DNA of 5,925 nucleotides, taken from positions 1 through 5,925 of the forward strand of contig DROB01000058.1 of assembly GCA_011321985.1 (NCBI GenBank). The letters are read 5' to 3'. Origin of the DNA: Gammaproteobacteria bacterium. GTDB taxonomy: Bacteria > Pseudomonadota > Gammaproteobacteria > SZUA-229. Under the pieces are notes generated by a model, which ran no database searches, was not told where the DNA came from, and saw only the letters and a list, made by a program, of their open reading frames with translations. The position numbers were made by a program, and so were the translations under genes. Below, piece by piece: positions 1 to 4,876 of the stretch. The stretch's first letter is position 1, and the number at the start of each line of letters is the position of its first letter.

Positions 1-42
1 GGCCTGACCTTTTTTCGAATCTACCTGTTTCAAATCGGACAT
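1..42 (-). CDS. nusB: Probable NusB antitermination factor, N-terminal fragment
   Basis: The minus strand opens an ATG frame at 42 that stays open to the window edge, giving 14 codons (MSDLKQVDSKKGQA); the 3' part is outside the window. It starts 13 bases after the ribH stop codon. The assignment rests mainly on context: in most proteobacteria nusB directly follows ribH, and a short polar, lysine-containing leader before the first helix is normal for NusB. NusB binds boxA RNA with NusE/S10 and takes part in antitermination on rRNA operons. No strong Shine-Dalgarno sequence precedes the ATG, so translation is probably coupled to ribH. The fragment is too short to identify by sequence alone. 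Confidence 0.6.
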   Translation of the reverse strand, partial: MSDLKQVDSKKGQA

Positions 43-55
43 AGACTGTGATGGA

Positions 56-529
56 CTAACCCAGGACTTTAAATATATTGACCATCTCGATCGCAGCCGC
101 CGCAGCTTCTGAACCTTTATTACCGGCTTTAGTGCCGGCACGTTCGATGGTCTGCTCGATGTTCTCTGTAGTCAAGATACCATTGATAACCGGCAACCCA
201 TGATCGAGTGCGATAGCTGACAAACCTTTTGCTGACTCATTGGCGACGATATCAAAATGCGGTGTAGAACCACGGATGACAGCACCCAATGCGATGATGG
301 CACTATAATTTCCTGACTGCGCCAGATTTTGTACCGTGACCGGCATCTCAAATGCTCCCGGCACCCTGACGACAGTAATATCTGGCGCAGGAACACCATG
401 CCTTAAAAGTGTGTCCATGGCACCTGCGAGCAAACTTTCAACGATGTAACCGTTAAAACGTGCGACGACGATAGCGAAACGTCCTTCTTCATATTGCAGG
501 CTGCCTTCTACTATTTTACTTTCACTCAT
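56..529 (-). CDS. ribH: 6,7-dimethyl-8-ribityllumazine synthase (lumazine synthase)
   Basis: Lumazine synthase condenses 5-amino-6-ribitylamino-uracil with 3,4-dihydroxy-2-butanone 4-phosphate to give 6,7-dimethyl-8-ribityllumazine, the penultimate step of riboflavin synthesis, as a cytosolic oligomer. The 157-residue length is normal. Visible family motifs are ARFN at 23-26, VPGAFE at 56-61, GAVIRG at 82-87 followed by the active-site His91 in TPHF, and the C-terminal ERAGTKAGNKG at 129-139 with the phosphate-contacting Arg130. The protein closely resembles the E. coli enzyme (called RibE there). The ATG at 529 is chosen because the frame matches the family N-terminus and AAGAG (538-542) lies 8 bases upstream. 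A 134-base gap with a REP palindrome separates it from ribBA, so it may have its own promoter; nusB follows after 13 bases. Confidence 0.97.
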   Translation of the reverse strand: MSESKIVEGSLQYEEGRFAIVVARFNGYIVESLLAGAMDTLLRHGVPAPDITVVRVPGAFEMPVTVQNLAQSGNYSAIIALGAVIRGSTPHFDIVANESAKGLSAIALDHGLPVINGILTTENIEQTIERAGTKAGNKGSEAAAAAIEMVNIFKVLG

Positions 530-663
530 GGGTTTATCTCTTTTTGAACTTTTTAATTAAATGTAAATTTATCGTTGTTTACTCTGGCTGAATCACGGAA
601 TGAATTCCGCTCCTACAGATTTTATACTATCGCCTGTTATTACCGGAATGAGGCTGATGTTTT
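530..663 (-). other. ribBA-ribH intergenic region, non-coding
   Basis: This 134-base gap is the longest in the window and contains no gene. From the ribBA end it holds a stem-loop overlapping the ribBA stop, a TATAAAAT sequence at 626-619 without a matching -35 box, the REP element, and then about 45 very AT-rich bases before the ribH ribosome binding site. The AT-rich part could carry a promoter for ribH-nusB, but I cannot point to a convincing -35/-10 pair. There is no FMN riboswitch core and no stem followed by a U-run. Confidence 0.6.
588..618 (-). repeat. REP (repetitive extragenic palindrome), GTAGGAGC type
   Basis: Read on the minus strand, the element begins CTGTAGGAGCGG and ends in CCGTGATTCAG. 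It has the head GTAG (616-613) followed by a perfect 5-bp stem CGGAA/TTCCG (596-609) with a 4-base loop; the palindrome can be extended to CGGAAT/ATTCCG. This matches the GTAG-headed REP class of gammaproteobacteria (Pseudomonas and relatives), which are mobilised by RAYT/TnpA-REP transposases and sit almost only between genes, as here between ribBA and ribH. Only one copy is present in the window, so the repeat status is inferred from resemblance. Confidence 0.7.
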
Positions 664-674
664 TTATGCCTCAT
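648..674 (-). other. Stem-loop over the ribBA stop codon
   Basis: ATGAGGC (674-668) and GCCTCAT (654-648) form a perfect 7-bp stem around a 13-base loop containing the ribBA TAA. No U-run follows, so it is not a typical intrinsic terminator. It could protect the 3' end of the ribBA message or block processing, or be chance. Confidence 0.35.
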
Positions 675-1782
675 CGCCTGTAATGTAATCGACTACTTCC
701 AGGCCAAAACCTGCCAGACCATGGATAACTTTTGGCGCGGTCATCAGCCGCATTTTCCTCACACCCAGGTCCATCAGGATCTGAGCGCCCACACCATCTG
801 TTCTCAGGTCTGCCGGTTGTTTAGCCTTCACTACCTTATCCTGTTCGATGTCCGAATGCTCGGACATCCACTGCAGTATCGATGCATCTTCATCCACCTG
901 ACTCAACACGACGACCACTCCCTGCTTCGCTTTAGCTACCTGTCGCAATGCCTCCCGTAACGGCCAGGACTTCGTGCCCCGTGAACAGAATGCATCCGTT
1001 AATGCATTTTTCATATGTACTCGAACCATGACTGGTTCATCGGGGTCAATCTCCCCATCAACACTCAGCATGGCATAATGGGTCAATGTATCGAGGCTGT
1101 TACGGTACGCATACAATCTAAAATGACCGCACTCGGATGGAAAATCACATTCGGCTATACGCTCAATGGTTTTTTCGTTCTTCAGTCGGTAGCTGATCAG
1201 ATCCTCGATTGTACCGATTTTTAAACCGTGCTCCTGAGCGAAAGTTTCCAGATCAGGACGACGCGCCATGGTACCGTCTTCATTCAGTATCTCAACGATC
1301 ATCGAGCTGGGCTCCAGACCCGCCAGACCTGCCAGGTCACAACCCGCTTCGGTGTGGCCTGCTCGCGTCAACACGCCACCGGGTTGTGCCATCAGAGGGA
1401 AGATATGCCCCGGTTGAACGATGTCTAGAGGAGAAGCATCTGCTTTTACCGCAGCCAGTATAGTGACAGCACGGTCAGCCGCTGAGATGCCGGTCGTAAC
1501 ACCTTCTGCCGCCTCGATCGACATGGTGAAGTTCGTACTTTCGATAAGGTCTGTGCCATTGATCATCAAGGGTAGATTTAATTGCTGGCAACGTTGCTGG
1601 GTCAATGTCATACAGATCAGACCTCGCCCGTAACGCGCCATAAAATTTACATCATCGGCTGTCACAGCACTCGATGCCATCAGCAGATCGCCTTCATTTT
1701 CACGATCTTCATCGTCCATGATAACAACCATTTTACCCTGACGGATATCTTCAATAATTTCTTCTGTCGTATTTAGCTTCAT
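664..1782 (-). CDS. ribBA: 3,4-dihydroxy-2-butanone 4-phosphate synthase fused to a degenerate GTP cyclohydrolase II domain (RibBX type)
   Basis: The N-terminal domain (about 1-200) converts ribulose 5-phosphate to 3,4-dihydroxy-2-butanone 4-phosphate plus formate, the four-carbon substrate of lumazine synthase. It keeps the metal/substrate loop DDEDRENEGDL at 23-33 and RAGHTEAGCDL at 140-150 with metal-ligand His143, so it should be active. The C-terminal domain (about 210-372) has the GTP cyclohydrolase II fold: RLYAYR at 222-227, VRVH at 253-256 and PADLRTDGVGAQILMDLGVR near 325-344. The zinc motif GSLRCDCG is replaced around 265-275 by FCSRGTKSWPL, and the catalytic RQEGRGIGL segment by SQVDEDASI at 294-302. 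This half is therefore unlikely to open GTP. The pattern matches the RibBX variants known to be common in Proteobacteria. The length of 372 is normal. It lies 44 bases after ribE; AAGAG stands just before the ATG. Confidence 0.95.
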   Translation of the reverse strand: MKLNTTEEIIEDIRQGKMVVIMDDEDRENEGDLLMASSAVTADDVNFMARYGRGLICMTLTQQRCQQLNLPLMINGTDLIESTNFTMSIEAAEGVTTGISAADRAVTILAAVKADASPLDIVQPGHIFPLMAQPGGVLTRAGHTEAGCDLAGLAGLEPSSMIVEILNEDGTMARRPDLETFAQEHGLKIGTIEDLISYRLKNEKTIERIAECDFPSECGHFRLYAYRNSLDTLTHYAMLSVDGEIDPDEPVMVRVHMKNALTDAFCSRGTKSWPLREALRQVAKAKQGVVVVLSQVDEDASILQWMSEHSDIEQDKVVKAKQPADLRTDGVGAQILMDLGVRKMRLMTAPKVIHGLAGFGLEVVDYITGDEA

Positions 1783-1826
1783 AATCTCTTAGTGCCGTTA
1801 TGCCTGTTTTCGTGTTCCGGATAACA

Positions 1827-2495
1827 TTATTTTACAAAACCCGCTTTAGCCAGAGTTTCCAGTGTGATCTCGCTTTCCGGATCGTCTTGCTTCCTCATCA
1901 ACAACCTCTCCAGGTAGCGGGCGATGAGATCGACTTCGAGGTTCACTCTCGTTCCCGCTTTATAATGCTTGATGATTGTCTGTTGCTGCGTGTGTGGAAC
2001 GATATTTACTTCAAAATCTGTATCCTCTACCCTGTTCACCGTCAAACTGGTGCCATCGATACAAACCGAACCTTTCATCGCGATGTAATGTTTTAATCCA
2101 TCGGGCGCTCTGATGATCATCCTGACCGAGCGGGATTCCTCTTTTATAGAAAGCACTTCTCCCAGACCATCGACGTGTCCACTCACCAGGTGCCCACCCA
2201 GTCGTGTCGTTGGCAACAAGGCTTTCTCCAGATTAACTTCACTGCCAACCCTCATATCCTTCAGGCTGGTCAGAGCGATGGTCTCATTAGATACATCCGC
2301 CACGAAATAATCATCCGCAAAATCGACGGCGGTCAGACAGACACCATTGACCGCGATACTGTCGCCCAGCTGAACATCACTCATATCCAGTGGATGCCCG
2401 CTTTTTGAATTCGTAACAACATGCAGACGCATGTCTCCACCAACAGGCTCAATATTCTGAATAAGGCCAACAGCTTCGATTATTCCTGTAAACAT
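1827..2495 (-). CDS. ribE: Riboflavin synthase, alpha chain
   Basis: This enzyme performs the last step of riboflavin synthesis, a dismutation of two 6,7-dimethyl-8-ribityllumazine molecules into riboflavin and 5-amino-6-ribitylaminouracil; it works as a homotrimer in the cytosol. The two tandem lumazine-binding beta-barrels are clear. The first starts with the family N-terminus MFTGIIEAVG and carries VNGVCLT at 49-55; the second starts near 98 after GGHLVSGHVDG (100-110) and carries IDGTSLTVN at 146-154. The 222-residue length is normal. The gene is called ribC in E. coli. Its ATG is 8 bases after the BPH stop, and its Shine-Dalgarno AAGG (2505-2502) overlaps that stop codon, so translation is probably coupled to the protease-like gene upstream. 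Confidence 0.97.
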   Translation of the reverse strand: MFTGIIEAVGLIQNIEPVGGDMRLHVVTNSKSGHPLDMSDVQLGDSIAVNGVCLTAVDFADDYFVADVSNETIALTSLKDMRVGSEVNLEKALLPTTRLGGHLVSGHVDGLGEVLSIKEESRSVRMIIRAPDGLKHYIAMKGSVCIDGTSLTVNRVEDTDFEVNIVPHTQQQTIIKHYKAGTRVNLEVDLIARYLERLLMRKQDDPESEITLETLAKAGFVK

Positions 2496-2501
2496 ATCCA
2501 G

Positions 2502-2506
2502 CCTTA
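2502..2506 (-). promoter_or_regulatory. ribE ribosome binding site overlapping the BPH stop codon
   Basis: The BPH stop TAA is continued by GG to give TAAGG, whose AAGG core stands 6 bases before the ribE ATG. Ribosomes ending BPH would cover the ribE start, which points to coupled translation of the two genes. Confidence 0.7.
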
Positions 2507-3142
2507 TTTTTTTGTTCCGGGTTTCTTTTTAGCCGATTTTTTTTTAGCTGATTTCGGCTGTTGCTGATCGATCTCATAGCTGGACAACGGCAACGATGAA
2601 GCATTATTAAACTCCGCACCGGCAGCGACACCGACGTGGGCAATCTCCTCTGCTGTCGCGGCTGTATCATAAGCAGCAAACATTGCACCCAGTGCATATT
2701 CTGCACCCGATCCGATGGCCCAGAATTTTTTATATTCTGTCACTTCACGCAGAGAGTGCACCCCGAAGATCCCGAATGGATTTGCGATCAACGCATCGAT
2801 CTGCGTAGATTCATAAGGATCATCGTCTTCATCTTTGGAATTTAAAAAATATTTTTCTTTCAATACCGGGTGCAAGGTACGAAAAGTTTCGAAGATAGAC
2901 ATGCGGGACGATAGATCGACATCGATTTTTTTATCGACTATTTTCTTACTGGCAAAAATACTTTCCAGGACCAGTTGATGTGCGGCACTGCCGACGATTC
3001 CCAGATAGTTCTCATCGTGCCGCAGGATCTTATCGTGCGCAGCATCATACTCTGAGTTCAGTTTCAGATCACCGAAGCTGGTCAGGCTATCTGCTGCGAT
3101 GCAGATCTTTCCCGCTTTTTTTGTTACTACAACTGTTGACAT
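2504..3142 (-). CDS. Proteasome-family peptidase, BPH type (HslV-related), with Ser as predicted nucleophile
   Basis: A 212-residue Ntn-hydrolase. It aligns without gaps to the HslV N-terminus: after loss of Met1 the chain starts Ser-Thr-Val-Val-Val, with Asp17 in the AADS motif and, after a 4-residue insertion, Lys37 in HDKIL matching HslV Lys33. The IGSG motif is at 143-146 counted from Met (HslV LIAIGSGG). Features typical of BPH and absent from HslV are LKEKYFLN at 94-101, the acidic loop KDEDDDPYEST at 103-113, and GAEFNNASSLPLS near the end. From memory of the literature, BPHs form tetradecameric double rings, react with epoxomicin, have no known unfoldase partner, and some have Ser instead of Thr as nucleophile; this one has Ser. 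The last 16 residues (197-212) are a lysine-rich tail with SAKKK twice. The ATG at 3142 is preferred over the adjoining TTG at 3145 because AAGGGG lies 6 bases upstream of it. Substrate unknown. Confidence 0.88.
   Translation of the reverse strand: MSTVVVTKKAGKICIAADSLTSFGDLKLNSEYDAAHDKILRHDENYLGIVGSAAHQLVLESIFASKKIVDKKIDVDLSSRMSIFETFRTLHPVLKEKYFLNSKDEDDDPYESTQIDALIANPFGIFGVHSLREVTEYKKFWAIGSGAEYALGAMFAAYDTAATAEEIAHVGVAAGAEFNNASSLPLSSYEIDQQQPKSAKKKSAKKKPGTKK
2522..2551 (-). repeat. Imperfect 15-base tandem repeat with an A9 run, encoding SAKKK twice
   Basis: Two neighbouring 15-base units at the 3' end of the BPH gene both read Ser-Ala-Lys-Lys-Lys; they differ in the third base of the Ser codon and in one Lys codon. 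The first unit contains nine consecutive A in the coding strand (2545-2537). A further A7 run (2513-2507) lies just before the stop codon. Confidence 0.8.
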
Positions 3143-3148
3143 CAATAA

Positions 3149-3154
3149 CCCCTT
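3149..3154 (-). promoter_or_regulatory. Strong ribosome binding site of the BPH gene
   Basis: AAGGGG stands 6 bases before the ATG at 3142, the clearest Shine-Dalgarno sequence in the window. It would be only 3 bases from the in-frame TTG at 3145, so it selects the ATG. That choice makes Ser the residue directly after the initiator Met. Confidence 0.75.
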
Positions 3155-3174
3155 AGATCGAAATAATGATCCGC

Positions 3175-4290
3175 TCAGACGTTCGAGTCTGGCCGCAGTA
3201 TCATCCGAATATCATTCCCGATAAAACGTACATCTTTTATATTTAACGTGACCCTGTCTTTCATTTTTTCCAGACCAGGAAGGCTGAACAGGCCTTTTGC
3301 ACCATCACCCATAATATGAGGTGCCATGTAAATAATGATTTCATCAACCAGTCCATCTTTTAAAAGAGCACCACACAGGACAGAACCGGCCTCCACATGG
3401 AGCAGGTTCACTTCTTTATCAGCCAGATCCTTCATCAATAATCGAAGGTCTATTCTGCCATCCAGTGCCTGAGCATTTTCGATTATAAAGGGATAGTCAT
3501 GTCTGTTTTCCACATTTACTGTGGTATATACGACACACCTGCTTTCTTCATCCTCATCCTTTCCCCTAGCGATAATCTTTGCCGTACCGGAAATTTTTAA
3601 CTGGCTGTCCAGGACCAGTCTTCTGGGCTGCCTTACTTTATCCACACCCAGCTCTGACGCTGACAACCTGACATTCATCGACGGATCGTCCGCCAGTACC
3701 GTGCCGATACCTGTCAGGATTGCGGAACTCTCGGCGCGCAGACGCTGCACATCATTACGCGAGGCCTCACTACTTATCCATTTACTCTCTCCCGATGCCA
3801 TCGCTGTGCGACCATCGAGGCTCATCGCAAGTTTGACACGCACGAAGGGATGCCCTGTTTCCATCCGTTTTATAAAACCTGGATTCAGATCTCGTGCCTG
3901 CGCCTCCAGCAGTCCACACTCAACCTCTATCCCGGCACGCCTTAACTTATCCAGACCTCTTCCCGCAACCAACGGGTTAGGATCCTGCATCGCCACGACA
4001 ACTTTTTTTACTTTCGCATCGACCAGTGCGTTCGCACAAGGTGGTGTTTTTCCGGTATGACTGCATGGCTCTAATGTGACATAGGCTGTGGCACCGTTAG
4101 CCTTCTTGCCTGCCTGTTCCAGAGCGATGACTTCGGCATGGCCTTCACCGGCGTACTGGTGCCAGCCTTCGCCTACAATTTTTCCATCCCTGACGATAAC
4201 ACAACCTACACGTGGATTCGGGTCGGTACTGTACAGACCTTTTCTGCCAAGTCGTATTGCATGCTGCATATATTCGATGCTGCTGGTCAT
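3175..4290 (-). CDS. ribD: Bifunctional diaminohydroxyphosphoribosylaminopyrimidine deaminase / 5-amino-6-(5-phosphoribosylamino)uracil reductase
   Basis: RibD carries out the second and third steps of riboflavin synthesis: hydrolytic deamination of the pyrimidine released from GTP, then NADPH-dependent reduction of its ribose to ribitol. The N-terminal cytidine-deaminase-like domain (about 1-145) has the zinc and proton-transfer residues His51, Glu53 (GHAEV), Cys76 and Cys85 (PCSHTGKTPPC). The C-terminal dihydrofolate-reductase-like domain (about 147-371) shows VKLAMSLDGRTA at 152-163, TGIGTVLADDP at 193-203 and, near its end, HVEAGSVLCGALL followed by DGLVDE. The 371-residue length is normal. 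The ATG at 4290 fits the family N-terminus, though no clear Shine-Dalgarno precedes it. It follows nrdR after 60 bases and precedes the BPH gene by 32. Confidence 0.97.
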   Translation of the reverse strand: MTSSIEYMQHAIRLGRKGLYSTDPNPRVGCVIVRDGKIVGEGWHQYAGEGHAEVIALEQAGKKANGATAYVTLEPCSHTGKTPPCANALVDAKVKKVVVAMQDPNPLVAGRGLDKLRRAGIEVECGLLEAQARDLNPGFIKRMETGHPFVRVKLAMSLDGRTAMASGESKWISSEASRNDVQRLRAESSAILTGIGTVLADDPSMNVRLSASELGVDKVRQPRRLVLDSQLKISGTAKIIARGKDEDEESRCVVYTTVNVENRHDYPFIIENAQALDGRIDLRLLMKDLADKEVNLLHVEAGSVLCGALLKDGLVDEIIIYMAPHIMGDGAKGLFSLPGLEKMKDRVTLNIKDVRFIGNDIRMILRPDSNV

Positions 4291-4341
4291 GATAGCCGGT
4301 TCACTTTATACGGGTACTATTATGAATTGTGCGTCATAACT

Positions 4342-4360
4342 AAAGCGTTACTAACGCTTT
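4342..4360. repeat. Perfect 19-base palindrome at the nrdR stop codon
   Basis: AAAGCGTTA and TAACGCTTT are exact inverted copies around a single central base; as RNA this gives a 7-bp stem with a 5-base loop. It contains the nrdR stop codon. On the minus strand it is preceded by A-rich Lys codons and not followed by U-rich sequence. On the plus strand it is followed by TTC and TTAA, making it look weakly like a terminator for antisense transcription. A partial attenuator between nrdR and ribD, or a protein-binding palindrome, are other possibilities. Confidence 0.5.
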
Positions 4361-4824
4361 TTCTTAATCGATTTCGTCTGCTCGATTTTTTCTATAGCAT
4401 CGCGAAATGCGTTGATGTCGCTGAAGTCGAGATAGACCGACGCGAACCGGATATAGGCAACCTGGTCCAGCGCCAGCAATTCTTCCATCACCAGATTGCC
4501 GATCGTTGCTGAATTGATCTCGCGTTCACCTGCTGCCAGTAACTGATGTTTGATACGGTTCAAGGCCGCATCGATCTGTTCCGTATTAACCGGTCGTTTT
4601 TCCAGTGCACGCATCACACCGGCAGCCAGTTTTTCTTCCTTAAATGGCATCCGACTACCATCTTGTTTAACGATACGAGGCATGTTTAATTCTGCACTCT
4701 CATACGTGGTAAACCGTTCATTACATGAGATGCATTCACGACGGCGACGCACCTGATCACCGTCATTGGCTAACCGTGAGTCGATGACACGTGTTTCAGG
4801 CGCTGAACAGAATGGACAATACAT
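4351..4824 (-). CDS. nrdR: Transcriptional repressor NrdR of ribonucleotide reductase genes
   Basis: NrdR is a nucleotide-sensing repressor that binds NrdR boxes upstream of nrd operons when loaded with dATP/ATP. The 157-residue length is normal. The N-terminal zinc ribbon has Cys3, Cys6, Cys31 and Cys34 within MYCPFC and VRRRRECISC, followed by the family signature RFTTYE. The ATP-cone domain covers about 49-139, starting PRIVKQDGSRMPF. The basic C-terminus (SIKKKR) is usual for proteobacterial members. The gene lies 52 bases after glyA and 60 before ribD. nrdR next to ribD is a common proteobacterial arrangement and does not imply a direct role in riboflavin synthesis. No obvious NrdR box is seen in the window. 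Confidence 0.97.
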   Translation of the reverse strand: MYCPFCSAPETRVIDSRLANDGDQVRRRRECISCNERFTTYESAELNMPRIVKQDGSRMPFKEEKLAAGVMRALEKRPVNTEQIDAALNRIKHQLLAAGEREINSATIGNLVMEELLALDQVAYIRFASVYLDFSDINAFRDAIEKIEQTKSIKKKR

Positions 4825-4876
4825 TTTTTATACCATCAAAATTCAATCATTACTTCATCATGGTCAGCCTGCGGGA

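Noticed and set aside
619..626. TATAAAAT as a -10 box of a ribH promoter
   Set aside because: The hexamer 17 bases upstream (ATTCCG) is not like TTGACA, and the REP would lie within the leader; too weak to call.
530..663. FMN riboswitch (RFN element) in the rib cluster
   Set aside because: Neither this gap nor the 60-base nrdR-ribD gap contains the conserved RFN segments, and the other gaps are too short to hold one.
2504..3142. True HslV or Anbu
   Set aside because: There is no hslU neighbour, and the KYFLN/DDPYES segment, the insertion before the active-site Lys and the C-terminus fit BPH and not HslV; the Anbu N-terminus differs.
3143..3145. TTG start codon for the BPH protein (MMSTV instead of MSTV)
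   Set aside because: The Shine-Dalgarno AAGGGG would be only 3 bases away; the ATG has proper spacing and gives the HslV-like N-terminus.
3521..4060. 179-codon open frame on the plus strand
   Set aside because: It lies opposite ribD, has no recognisable domain, and ribD on the other strand is fully explained by family motifs.
4291..4350. Promoter for ribD between nrdR and ribD
   Set aside because: CATAAT and TATAAA occur on the minus strand, but neither has a -35 box at a suitable distance.
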